DNA from: Fulvia fulva
Lineage: Eukaryota > Ascomycota > Dothideomycetes > Mycosphaerellales > Mycosphaerellaceae
NCBI RefSeq assembly: GCF_020509005.1
Contig: NC_063022.1
Span: forward strand, 2,046,001-2,110,000
DNA: 64,000 nucleotides
Direction of reading: 5' to 3'
Shown: piece after piece, positions 19,401 through 28,650 of the stretch
How the letters are laid out: each line of letters opens with the position of its first letter
How positions within the stretch are numbered: the stretch's first letter is position 1
Translations under genes and position numbers: made by a program
The notes under the pieces: model-generated
Told to the model about the DNA's origin: nothing
Databases searched by the model: none
The model's input: the letters and a program-made list of their open reading frames with translations, nothing else

Positions 19401-21108
19401 CGTTGTCGGACTCCCAGACAGCACTCTTGACGGCATGGTCTACAACAACATTATGACCGTCACTGACAGGCTCACTAAGGAAGTCGAGCTGATCCCTATT
19501 GGCGCAATGACAGCACAGAATACGGCAAGGCTTTTCCTCAAACATGTGTTCTGTCGGCGCGGGTTTCCTGACACCATTACATCAGACCGTGGCAAGCAGT
19601 GGGTTGCTACCTTCTGGAAGAAACTCTGCAAGATGCTCCGCACAAATCGCAAGCTGAGTTCTTCGTATCACCCAGAAACTGATGGACAGTCAGAACGCAC
19701 TAACCAGGCGATGGAACAGTATCTCCGCATGTTCACCAACGAGGCACAGGATGACTGGGCAGAATGGCTGTGCCTTGCTCAGTTCGCGATCAACAATCAC
19801 CTGTCTGAGACTACTGGTGTGTCGCCGTTCTACGCCACCTTAGGATACAACCCTGAGTTCATAGAGCGAGTTGACCTGAACGCTGGAAAGGAGGGAGGAC
19901 TGACCACTCTCCAGCGACTGGACGCGCGATCAGCAGAAACCTTTGTGCGTCGAATTTGCGAGCTTCACAAACACCTTCAAGAGAATATGCGAATGTCACA
20001 AGCTCTCCAAGCAGAGGCAGCAAACCGCCACCGAAGCATTCCTCCAGACTACAAGGTGGGTGATTGGGTGTATCTTAGCACCAAGAACATCCGCACGACT
20101 CGACCATCTAAGAAGCTGGACAGGAGATATGCCGGCCCTTACCAGATCACGGAAGTTATGCCGGCCAGACTCTCTTATCGACTGAAACTATCAGACGCTC
20201 TAGTAGGACTTGATAACTGCTTCCACACCTCACTACTACAACGAGCCGACCACCCCGATTTCCCACCACTTGAAGGGCAGCATCTGGCGCCGCCACCACC
20301 GATAACTATCGAACCTGACACCACCGAGGCTGATGCAGCAGCCGATGTAGTGGCAGCACCTACGCACATGTACGAGGTGGAAAAGATCCTTGACATGTAC
20401 ACCCGTAAGCGGGCAGGCAAGGTGAAGAAGGGGCACAAGCGCAAAGTAGATACATGGTACAAGGTGAAATGGGCTGGATATCAGAACGAAGAGGATGGTG
20501 AGACCTGGCAACCTGCAGAGGACATGCTTGAACACGCAGCCGCCGCTGTTGCAGACTTTCACCATAACCGGCCGGAGTTGTCTACGCCTGTAGGCTTCGC
20601 AGCTCCATCTGACTGGTCCCTACCAGCCACTGAGATACTCGGGCTCAACTCGATCAGGGTCATTCCGAAAGACACCGTCACGAATGAGTCGCCTCGAGCC
20701 TTGCCTCTAATAGAATCTGCTCCGCACATATTCGATACTCGAGTGGAGCCTACAGAGCCTGCAATGATACCCAACTTTGGTCATAAGGATCATACGCGAG
20801 TGCGAGCCGAAGACAGACTTAGATCTGGGGCAAGCCAGCTAACTAGGCAACATGTTTCTCGAAGGAAGCCGGTCGAGGATAGTCTTGATAGAGCGAATGC
20901 GATGTTATCGGATGACGACAGGGCACTAGAGGATGATTCGGCGTTCGCGCGATTATGGAGCTCGACAGGCAAGTGGCCTCACAAGGTGAATAACGCTCAG
21001 AGGACTGAGGCGTGTTTTGGGAGGGGGGGTACTGTCACGGGCAGCCCGCGACCCCTCACTGTAGCTGCGTCGGCCCGGCTGAACCGCGGACCTTCTGCAT
21101 CGGGTTAG
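16423..21108 (+). CDS. pol: gypsy Pol polyprotein (PR-RT-RH-IN-chromodomain), made as Gag-Pol
   Basis: The frame is open from at least 16312, but translation probably enters at 16423 after the -1 slip. Protease: DSAS at about 16640, where most relatives have DSG or DTG, then DIVFGLPWL. RT: YLDDVLIFS near 17890. RNase H: ETDSSDF near 18357 and YTDHKNLEYF near 18580. Integrase: H-x..H..C-x2-C zinc motif from about 19185 to 19310, then the acidic residues in AVDFVVG, SDRGKQW and PETDGQSE. A chromodomain (MYEVEKIL to about 20560) lies near the C-terminus and presumably directs insertion to heterochromatin marks; this makes it a chromovirus. The frame runs on through the polypurine tract and ends within the 3' LTR. 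All domains look complete apart from the unusual protease triplet. Confidence 0.93.
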   Translation, partial: WHDRCLSVVDSGHPNFLGQKEHEIERHGTQETVTDYSEELKISACALDKQQPAVYPHIVLPVMIQQRKARGLVDSASTSLFLDWKFTRKYTIPLIPLTQSRRLTLGDGTATARQITHAAPVDVVIGDHHEQMLCYVTDLEYDIVFGLPWLTAHNPNIFWETGEVAFRSDYCFGHCLQNKTPTTVQSLNHREKKKQAPVRYGPEPFTGDVASFTAGGAELNASSYDLEDIDDEEVDCQGVSQRAWGMYAHRPGAECFYIMPTRRESDGGELKLSAMAADDLDQFLNKQFNHNPKEKLPPMYHDIADAFSAKDHEGLPPHRLGVDHEIHIKPDGPQEPPYRKPYGLAEKENEAVKKWLDEQTSEGKVRKAGQKTNQSPAPVLVVRKPGGGLRVCIDYRGLNAITIKNRYPIPLIQETLNRMHGKKYFTKLDIVAAFNKLRIAEGHEWLTAFATRYGIYECLVLPFGLCNGPASFQSYINKVLQEHLDDFVSAYLDDVLIFSDTLEEHIEYVRKVLTKLRDAGLTVDIDKSEFHQQKVKYLGLIITPDGIEMDPEKLECIQTWEAPENLKDVQAFLGFANFYRRFIEAFSRIAAPLTNLTKSDGPSNHKNRRIQWSLDCQRAFDNLKAAFSKAGMLAHYVPGRETVIETDSSDFVNAGVLSQYDENGVLHPVAFYSKKLSPQECNYEIYDKELLAIIKAFEEWRPELACEADDEDSQPVKIYTDHKNLEYFMTTKQLNRRQARWAEFLSQFNFKIIYRPGLQGTKPDSLTRRSQDLPQGVDDPRNQHQHQTLLPPKRFLKIASLQATVEDAPEEEEPVPLNPEAEEFMPTERDAPTEQPATRESQREAELEYRMSTAYVTDNELKTAIKDLQKDRTPTLLQRAKIHPAHCKVDGDLLYVRNQYDGWSLWVPNDQALQTRIIKINHDAPAAGHPGRARTYELVAREFYWPGLARSVRRYTANCRTCRTTKSLHSQPLGLLQPLPVPDRPWKHIAVDFVVGLPDSTLDGMVYNNIMTVTDRLTKEVELIPIGAMTAQNTARLFLKHVFCRRGFPDTITSDRGKQWVATFWKKLCKMLRTNRKLSSSYHPETDGQSERTNQAMEQYLRMFTNEAQDDWAEWLCLAQFAINNHLSETTGVSPFYATLGYNPEFIERVDLNAGKEGGLTTLQRLDARSAETFVRRICELHKHLQENMRMSQALQAEAANRHRSIPPDYKVGDWVYLSTKNIRTTRPSKKLDRRYAGPYQITEVMPARLSYRLKLSDALVGLDNCFHTSLLQRADHPDFPPLEGQHLAPPPPITIEPDTTEADAAADVVAAPTHMYEVEKILDMYTRKRAGKVKKGHKRKVDTWYKVKWAGYQNEEDGETWQPAEDMLEHAAAAVADFHHNRPELSTPVGFAAPSDWSLPATEILGLNSIRVIPKDTVTNESPRALPLIESAPHIFDTRVEPTEPAMIPNFGHKDHTRVRAEDRLRSGASQLTRQHVSRRKPVEDSLDRANAMLSDDDRALEDDSAFARLWSSTGKWPHKVNNAQRTEACFGRGGTVTGSPRPLTVAASARLNRGPSASG
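21019..21032 (+). other. polypurine tract of the young gypsy element
   Basis: A G-rich run (GGGAGGGGGGGT) directly precedes TGTCACGG of the 3' LTR. It would serve as plus-strand primer in reverse transcription. The pol frame passes through it, so it is also coding. Confidence 0.8.
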
Positions 21109-21216
21109 CGCGGCTTGGCTTTACTTTATAACTTCGCCGCGCCTCGCGCTCCTCTTTCGTAGCTTCGTAGAACAACAACTATCTCATTCGGACCCTATGG
21201 TACGCGCGCCCTTACA
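21033..21216 (+). repeat. 3' LTR of the young gypsy element
   Basis: 184 bp, matching 13995-14178 without a visible difference. Its first 76 bases contain the last codons of pol (TAG at 21106-21108). It is followed by the target duplication CTACC at 21217-21221. Confidence 0.95.
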
Positions 21217-21955
21217 CTACCGGTACTATTGTAGAGCTAAGGGCGGTAGTTAAGACCGGAGACCCTACTTATAATAGTAGGCTTTCCCGTAACCTAGCTA
21301 ATATAGCGGTGCGTAGTAATTATATACGGAGCAGATTCTATTAGAGGCAAGGCTCGAGGCGACTTATTCGTGACGGTGTCTTTCGGAATGACCCTAATCG
21401 TGTTGAGCCCGAGCACCTTAGTAGCTAGTAGGGACTAGTTAGATAGAGCTACGAAGCCTATAGGCGTAGACAACTCCGGCCGGTTATAGTAAAAGTCTAT
21501 AATAGCGGCGGCTACGTGTTCAAGTATGTCCTCTATAGGTTGCTAGGTCTTACTATCCTCCTCGTTCTAATATCTAGCCTATTTCACCTTATACTATATT
21601 AAATAGGTACGAGTTGCGTAGTAGTAGAAGACGGCGGATTATACGAAAGACGAAGAAGGACCTAATAGGATAGCGTGTATCTATATATAGTATCGCCGGT
21701 GTTGGTGTAGGTAGATACTAGGTGTCCGGATGTTTGCTAGCCTATAGGCTGGCAAACCCTAATCACGTGATCTAGTCACATGACACACCCACACCCACAT
21801 GCTTGTCCTGCGGCCTGTATGTTCTTAACATACTATATATCTACCTTACGCTTGTGCCCCTTCTTCACCTTGCCTGCCCGCTTACGGGTGTACATATCAA
21901 GGATCTTTTCTACCTCGTATATATACGTAGGTACTGCTACTATATCGGCTGCTAA
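21217..21955 (-). mobile_element. old RIP-degraded gypsy copy, right part
   Basis: Continues the copy of 13499-13994. 21217-21596 and 21836 to about 21955 match the reverse complement of the young pol from its C-terminal tail back through the chromodomain. Changes are almost all CpA/TpG to TpA. A solo copia LTR (21597-21830) interrupts it. The match fades near 21955, where the LINE begins. Confidence 0.85.
21597..21830 (-). repeat. solo copia LTR with 5-bp target duplication
   Basis: 234 bp, minus orientation (TGTTAAGAACATAC at its right end, TTTAATA at its left). It is flanked by TACTA on both sides (21592-21596 and 21831-21835). No internal copia sequence is present, so it arose by LTR-LTR recombination inside the old gypsy copy. 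It is less RIP-damaged than the LTR at 9036. Confidence 0.92.
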
Positions 21956-22015
21956 GGCGACTAGGCACCCTTATAGTCTATAGCCTTATATACGTAGTAG
22001 GGGAGATAAGGGCTA

Positions 22016-22549
22016 ATGCCATCGTTAGACACGATGATAGCGATCGCAGGAAACGACCAGGAGCAGGAGAGTAACGAGTGGAAGGAGGTCTGTAGGAAGG
22101 CAGAAACAATGGCAATGGCAGGAGATAGCGAGCACCCAGAAAGAGCACTTAAGGGGATGATTTTGGAGCTCCTTGGAGGGCTAAAGGCACTAAGGAGCCA
22201 AACAGGACAGATCATTAACAGGACAGTAGTAGCAGCAGCAAAGAAGAGGACACAGGAAGGCCAGAAACTAAGCCAACTAACCTGGGCAGCAGTTGCATCC
22301 CAAAACCCTCCCCCCCAGAAAACAGCTATCAAGGTCTACATTTCCGACCAGCAAGAGCAGAAAGAGATTGAGGGCCTGTTAGGCAAGGAGATCATACAGA
22401 AGATTGGGATACAAGGCATCATTAGAGCCAGGAAAGAGAAGGGAGGTGTCCTTAAGCTGTTCACAGCACAGGAGCAAGACAGGAAGAGGCTAGAGACACA
22501 GAAGGAGTGGACAGTCAAACTAGGCAAGACGGCTAAGGTCTCACACTAA
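22016..22549 (+). CDS. LINE copy A ORF1, N-terminal part
   Basis: 177-aa open frame, Gln/Lys-rich and helical, with the block TWAAVASQ followed by an IKVYI-type strand. This arrangement is familiar from ORF1 proteins of fungal Tad-type LINEs, which bind the element RNA. The frame ends at TAA 22547-22549. The zinc-knuckle half of ORF1 continues downstream in broken form (22748-23242), so the protein is probably truncated and non-functional here. Confidence 0.6.
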   Translation: MPSLDTMIAIAGNDQEQESNEWKEVCRKAETMAMAGDSEHPERALKGMILELLGGLKALRSQTGQIINRTVVAAAKKRTQEGQKLSQLTWAAVASQNPPPQKTAIKVYISDQQEQKEIEGLLGKEIIQKIGIQGIIRARKEKGGVLKLFTAQEQDRKRLETQKEWTVKLGKTAKVSH

Positions 22550-22747
22550 CAAAATATGGTTATTGCCTATAGGATGACCACAAAGTTTGACATTAAAGGA
22601 GACCTTAAGAGGCTGCAGGACCAGAACCAGGCTGTATGCCCAGGGCTACAGATCACAAAAGCAGCATAGGTTAACAGAAAGACAAAGGACACAAAGAGAG
22701 AGTCTTCTCTAGTGCTCTAGATAGGCACTGTAGAACAGGCAAACACC

Positions 22748-23242
22748 GTGCTTGACAAGGGCATCTTCTGGGAATGTGAAAGAATGGACACAGAAATCCA
22801 TAGAAGCACCCACAGACTACTGCAATGCTTCAAGTGCCAACAGTATAGTCATATCTCTACTAGATGCCCAAGCCAAAAGGACACTTGTTCCCACTGTGCT
22901 GGTAGCCACAAAGTACAGAATTGCACAGCCCCAAAGAGTGAAGCCAGATGTGCATGCTGTGGAAAGAAACACCCTTCCTGGTCCCAAGACTGCACAGCTA
23001 GGATTGAGGCAAAGAGGAGGGCAAGAGAAGCCAGGATCAACACCCCTATCAGATTCCAGACAGGGACAATCACCCAAGAACCCCTAAGGACTGTCTACAA
23101 CCCTCTGAAAAGAGGCAGAACAGAAGAGACCACACAGGCCCAAGGCCACCCTGCCATAGGTAGACCAAAATCAATTATGGTTGTAGGAAGAGACCCGTCA
23201 CAAAGCAGGCTCAACCTTACTACAATCCCAAATAGCAGCTAG
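22748..23242 (+). pseudogene. LINE copy A ORF1, zinc-knuckle part
   Basis: The open stretch contains successive CCHC-type knuckles (CFKCQQYSHISTRC, CSHCAGSHKVQNC and CACCGKKHPSWSQDC) followed by a basic tail (AKRRAREARI). This is the nucleic-acid-binding end of a LINE ORF1. It is separated from the N-terminal part by stops around 22550-22740, so ORF1 is broken. Confidence 0.75.
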
Positions 23243-23289
23243 CAGCAGGAAGCACGAGAAGACCAGCAGGAGACCAGCATAGATGAGTC

Positions 23290-26200
23290 ATGATTGAGAC
23301 ACCCAATCTTACCACTATCCAGTACAATGTCAACAAAAGCCAGCATAAGGTCCAGAGAAGCTTTCTCTAAGCACTGGACCCAAAGAAACACCTAGTCATT
23401 GCAGTCTAGGAACCTTAGATCAACAGCAAATCTAACAGACCATCTACTGCTAACGACCCAAGGTATCACACACTCCTAGCCAAACAAGGCACCCCTAGAA
23501 CATGCATGTACATCAGCAAAGAGATGGCAACAGACAGCTAGGAACAAATCTAACAGGAAGGGGGAGACATCACCTCAGTCAGACTCAACACTAACCAAGG
23601 CAGTATCCACATCCACAGTGTATATAACCCATCCCCCAGCTCCAGAAGCAGCACCTAGCTGGGCACACTACAACAGCTGCCAGACATCTTGCAGAGTGAC
23701 TCCCAACACATCGTGCTAGGAGACTTCAACTTGCACCATCCTACATAGGGATCAGACCTTGCACCTGCCCATCACTTCCTAGCTAACAGACTCCTCTCCA
23801 CTACCTAAAGCAACAACATGCACCTAGTCACCCTAAAGGGCCTAACTACCTGGTCATAGAGAGCAAGCTCAAGCACCATTGACCTGTGCTTTGCATCACA
23901 TGACCTGTAGCAGAGGGTCACCAGATGCTAGGTTAACCAGGACTTGGAGTCCTCATCAGATCACCTCCCAATTCAGGTGGAGTTTGAAACACAGACACAG
24001 CAGGAAGGAGACCTAGAACCTCAGCTGGCCTGGAAGGCAGCCAACTGGGAACAGATCGGACAAGACCTGGAACAGAAGCTAGCTAGACTAGAGACCAGGA
24101 GACTGGAAACAGCCTTAGACATAGACCAAGCAGTGGCAGAACTGGTTAGAACAGTGCAGGAAACTGCAGCAGCCCACACTAGAGAAAAGAAACAGTCACT
24201 GTACCAGAAGCCATTCTGGACAAAGGAATGCTCACAGAAGGTCAAGGCAGCCAGGCAGGCCAGGAGAGCCCTTACCCAGAGTCACTCCCAGGAAGCATGG
24301 GACAGATACAACCAGGCAACCAGAGACAAGAAGGCCCAGATCAAGAGGGACAAGATGCTGGAGTGGAGGTCAACAGTTGGATCCATTACCCAGAATCCTG
24401 AGAAGATGTGGAAACTAGCAAAGTGGGCAAGACAACCTACACAGGACAGAAACATGCTGCCCTAGTTTCCAAACATTGAAGACCAGGAAGGAGTAATCCA
24501 ACACACTCTCCTAGGAAAGGCACAGGCATTGGGGAAACATTTCTTTGGCACACAGGTAGAAGCTGACCTACAGGATCTGGAGGGCAGTGTGTATCCAACA
24601 CCACTAGAGCAATCCTACACAGTGGGAGAGGGAGAGATCAAGAGCATCATTAAGAGACTCTTAGGAAACAAGGCCCCAGGACTAGATAGGATTCCAAACT
24701 TGTTCATCAAGACATACAAGGACTAGATCTCCCCTGCACTGTCAAACATCTTTTCACAGTACATAGCCTAAGGACACTGCCCTAAACACTTTAAGGAGTC
24801 ACTAACTGTGGTCTTAAGAAAACTATAGAAAGAGGACTACACAAAGCTAAAGGCATACAGACCTATTGCCTTGCTTAACATACTAGGCAAACTCCTAGAA
24901 AAGATCATAGCAGAAAGGCTGACAAACCTAGCTGAAGAACATAGAATCCTTCCTGAAGAACAGATAGGAGGCAGGAAACAAAGATCAACACTAACAGCTG
25001 TAGAACTTATCACAGAGCAGATCAAGACCCTATAGCACTTTGGGAACAACAAAGCAGCCACACTCCTCTTACTAGACATATCAGGAGCCTTTGACAATGT
25101 CTTACACCAGAGGCTGATCCACATCCTAAAACAGAAGGCTATCCCTAACTAGACAGTCCAGTTCATCTAGTCCTTCCTTAGAGGCAGAACCACAAGACTA
25201 AGACTAGGCAGATACAAATCTGACAGCATGCCTATAGAGACAGGAATCCTATAGGGATCAACAATGTCTCTAATCCTGTTTCTCCTCTTTATAGCAGACC
25301 TGCCAGCAAAGCTAAACTCTAGAAACACATCAGCCTCAGGGTTTGTGGATGACACAAACATCCTAGCCTGGTCAGACAGCACAGAAGAGAACTGCAGAAT
25401 CTTGTAGAAGAAACACAAGGAATGTGAGGAATGGGCCAGGAAACATGGAGCCAGATTTGCCCTAGAGAAGTATCAACTCATCCACTTCAGTAGAGCCAGA
25501 AACAGACACAATATACAAGCCCTAATCACCATTCAGGGACACATAACAGAACCCTTAAGTGAATTAAGGGTGCTAGGAGTATAGCTGGATCCAAAGCTCA
25601 GCTGGGGACTATAGGTCAAGAAAGCACAGGCAAGAGCAGACAACAACAGGCAATCAATTGACAGGCTTATAGCCTCTACATAGGGAGCCACATTTGCGAA
25701 AGCAAAGGTTATGTACAAGGCCATTGTGAAGCCAGCCATGCTATATGGAGCCCAGATCTGGTCAGCCTAAGACAAGATCCTAAAGAGAATTGCAGATCCT
25801 ATCAGCAGAGCCCAAGCCTCCTGTCTGAAAAAGGTGCTTGGAGCATACAAGTCAACTCTAACAAGGGTGGTCGAAATGGAGTCTAGCTCCTCACCAGCCA
25901 AGCTCTACCTTCAAGGGTTGAGATACTAGTATACAGGAAAGACGTCTACATACCCAGCCTAGCTAGTAATCTAGAAGGCAGTCAACAAAATTAGGAGCCA
26001 GTGCACAAGAAGGCACAGACAAGCAAGACCCAATCCAGCCCCACAGAAGCAGCAGGACCTGCAGAAGTTCAAAGAACTAACAGAACAGCTGCACCTAGCC
26101 CAGTAGGAACAGGACAGAGGGGCTTAGGGGAGAGGATCAGCAGCCAGCTAAGGGAAGAAGCAACAGTCTCTAGCTAAAAGGATGGTAGGACTCCTCTGGA

Positions 26201-26800
26201 AGACTAAATGGACAAGAACCCCACAGAGGCCAGGAACCCCAAAGGCACTCCAACAGTTTGGTAGCCACAACTACCTACTGTACTCAGACCTGACCAGGTC
26301 AGAAGCAAGCATAGTAATACAAATCCGCTCTGAACACATCGGAGTCAGGGCATACCCGTATTAGAGAAAAGTCCCAGGTATCGAAGACAAGAGTTGCCTA
26401 TGCGGCTACCTGTCCTAGAATGTCGAACATAGACTTCTGGTTTGCAAAGAATAGAGTACAGGGAGAGGTGAATAGAGGGCAAGGGCAAGGAACAGAAACT
26501 TCTAAGCCATGATCAGCAACAAGGGAGACCTCTAGAGAATTACAAGGTGGATCATCCACCAAGGATTTTTGGAGCAGTTCTCTCTTACTAGGGAAACAGA
26601 GAGATGGATTGAGGAGAGAAAAAAGGAGGAGGAGAGCAGGAAGAGGGGGACAACTCTAGGGTTGTAGACAAGGTAGTCAGAGGCTAACCACTATGACACT
26701 AGTGCACCCTAATGGAAGGAAAACTGAGAACTCATAGCAAGGAAGCTATTAGAGAAGGAGAGGAGGTTTTTACCTAGGAATAGGTTTCCTACCTTATGCA
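23290..26800 (+). pseudogene. LINE copy A ORF2 (endonuclease and reverse transcriptase), broken
   Basis: The endonuclease region is recognisable by its start (LTTIQYNVNKS near 23307-23340) and by DFNLHHP near 23724. RT begins near 24660 with NKAPGLDRIPN and continues with YRPIALLN near 24857, LLLDISGAFD near 25070 and FVDDTNILAW near 25340. A C-terminal region with a CLCGYLS-type cysteine motif near 26400 follows. Numerous TAG and some TAA stops but no TGA stops were noticed. It cannot encode a full protein. Confidence 0.85.
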
Positions 26801-26871
26801 GTAACATATATAGACACAAACCCGCATGGGCCGGAGGGCACCACAACGGGTAAATGAATCATCTATCTATC

Positions 26872-26962
26872 TATATATAGATATACGCTATCCTATTAGG
26901 TCCTTCTTTGTCTTTCGTATAATCCGCCGTCTTCTACTACTACGTAACTCGTACCTATTTAA
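26872..26962 (+). repeat. fragment (3' 91 bp) of a copia LTR
   Basis: Matches the last part of the 234-bp copia LTR and keeps the un-RIPed end TTTAACA. It is in plus orientation, opposite to 9036-9269. It lies between the tail of LINE copy A and the middle of LINE copy B, suggesting that an LTR sat in copy B and copy A then landed in the LTR. The missing left part of the LTR was not found. Confidence 0.7.
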
Positions 26963-27738
26963 CAGTACCTATCCTATTCCTCTTCTTTATAGCGACACTA
27001 CTCCTAGCCCTAGAATCCTAGAATACCGCTACGAGCGGCTTCGTAGACGACACGAACATCCTAGCGTAGTCGTCCTCGACTAAGGAGAACTATAGGCTAC
27101 TAGAAGAGAAATATAAGATCTACGAGGACTAGGCTAGGAGGTATAGGGCTCGGTTTGCCCTAGAAAAGTACAATCTAATACACTTTACGCGCCGGCTACG
27201 GTTCTATAATATATAAGCTTCTATCTAGATATAGGGGTATACGACTAATCTGGCAAATCAGCTTAGGATCCTCGGACTATAGGTAGACCCGGCGCTACGG
27301 TAGAGGAAGCACGTATAGGCAATATTACGGAAAGCTAAACAGAATATAGTATTATACTAGAGGCTTACTACGTCTATATAGGGGGCGGACTTCCGGTAGT
27401 CACGACTTCTATATACGGCTATTATACGGCCAGTCCTTACCTATAGTAGCCAAGTGTAGTCCTTAGGCGAGAGGGCCTATCTATTAAATAGACTCGTCGC
27501 GCCGTTAGCAAAGATCTAAAACTAATACCTAAGGAAGGTCACCGGGGTATATAAGTCGATACTAATAAGGATACTTAAGTACGAGACCGCTATACCGCCA
27601 ATCGACCTATATATCTAGGGACTACGGACCTCCTACTTAGGCAAGTCGGTATAGTACCTAGTATAGAAGGTTATCGCTAGTATAGTCGTAAGGGCCCGCG
27701 AATTAGTACTAGTATATAAGGGTATTCGACCCGGAAAC

Positions 27739-28505
27739 TGTCACGGCCCTAGGCCTAGTGAATAGTCAGCTAGCATGTGAGTCACGCGACCGCGCGTCAC
27801 TAGCGCGCCTCGGCTATATATAACCTCGGCGCACCTCGCGCTCCTCTTTCCTACGTACCTAGCTACTTTGTATCAACACGATTATGAACCGTTACTATGA
27901 ACGCTTCGTTAATGGCCACGTCCAACCCAGTAACTACAGGAGGACCACGTGCACTGATCACGTAGGTGCCTGTAGCTCTGCTGCCGGTTAAGAGCTACGA
28001 GCCTAAGACTGGTGCAAGTGAAGACCCGCAGGCGGCTGCTTCAAGTAAGATGACCGACGGTAGGCAAGCACAAGACAAGCGTCAACGCGAACAGCAAGAA
28101 GCTGTAACGGAATCTTTCGCGGAGTTCGTGAATCGCTACGGCAAGCACGAAATCACGACTCACACAGGCCAGGTTGGCCACCGCGGAGGATACGACAATG
28201 CCGACCGAGGCAGTAACGACGACACGACAGCGGATGGAATGGATGATGGAAGTGATGGAAATGACGATATGGAGGATGACACTGCTTTCGCAGTAGCGAT
28301 GATGCGAGCTCAAGGGACTGAGCGCGATTTTGAAGGGGGGGGGGTAGTGTTACGGCCCTAGGCCTAGTGAATGGTCAGCTGGCATGTGGGTCACGCGACC
28401 GCGCGTCACTAGCGCGCCTCGGCTGTATATAACCTCGGCGCACCTCGCGCTCCTCTTTCCTACGTACCTAGCTACTTTGTATCAACACGATTATGAACCG
28501 TTATA
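27739..28505 (+). mobile_element. 767-bp miniature LTR element (TRIM-like) with GAAAC target duplication
   Basis: LTRs of about 158 bp (27739-27896 and 28348-28505) differ by only a few transitions. The element is flanked by GAAAC (27734-27738 and 28506-28510). The interior is about 450 bp and ends in a G-rich polypurine tract (28336-28344). There are no RT, RNase H or integrase sequences, so it needs a helper. Each LTR has a TATATA motif near 27815/28424 and the same CTCGCGCTCCTCTTTC block as the young gypsy LTR, suggesting it derives from a gypsy-type parent. No obvious primer-binding site follows the 5' LTR. Confidence 0.85.
27897..28361 (+). pseudogene. reading frame of the miniature LTR element
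   Basis: An ATG directly after the 5' LTR opens a frame of 154 codons that runs through the polypurine tract into the 3' LTR. It has one internal TAG at 27963-27965. The product is hydrophilic: an N-terminal Thr/Pro stretch, a Lys/Gln/Glu helix (about residues 50-75) and an Asp-rich tail (about 115-135). It resembles a fusion of gag start and pol end left after internal deletion, but I do not recognise a domain. Confidence 0.5.
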
Positions 28506-28650
28506 GAAACGAGCCGAACTACCGGGTAAGGGACGAATAGCTAGTAATATAATAGGAGGGTAAGAAATCGTTTATAGAGTAACTATAGAAAGAGACGTAG
28601 AACAACTAGGTTATAGGGTACAGTAGACGCCCTTAGCTAGCGGGACAACC

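Larger units (their letters stand above)
13995..21216 (+). mobile_element. young, structurally intact Ty3/gypsy chromovirus
   Basis: 7222-bp LTR retrotransposon. The LTRs (13995-14178 and 21033-21216, 184 bp each) appear identical base for base, and the 5-bp target duplication CTACC flanks it (13990-13994 and 21217-21221). gag and pol are both open with no RIP stops. Order of domains: gag with zinc knuckle, protease, RT, RNase H, integrase, chromodomain. It sits inside an older inverted copy of its own family. Identical LTRs, intact frames and high GC relative to its surroundings indicate very recent insertion; whether it is expressed cannot be told from sequence. Confidence 0.96.
21957..26871 (+). 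mobile_element. Tad-like LINE (non-LTR retrotransposon), copy A, mildly RIP-damaged
   Basis: About 4.9 kb with an ORF1 and an ORF2 region and a 3' tail of ATCT repeats (about 26859-26871) in place of poly(A). ORF1 carries CCHC zinc knuckles; ORF2 shows an endonuclease-like start, an RT with the LINE FVDDTNILA motif, and a C-terminal extension. Internal stops are TAG or TAA, as expected from RIP of CAG and TGG codons. The 5' boundary is approximate. Its 3' end touches a copia LTR fragment. Confidence 0.85.

Noticed and set aside
22016..26871. Possible alternative genetic code reading TAG as an amino acid in the LINE
   Set aside because: Stops are TAG and TAA at former CAG and TGG codons, explained by RIP. 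The gypsy pol stop in the same window is TAG and host genes end normally, so reassignment is not needed.
27739..27910. Self-priming site in the miniature LTR element
   Set aside because: The bases after its 5' LTR have no complementary 8-mer near the position 40 nt after TATA, unlike the three families reported.
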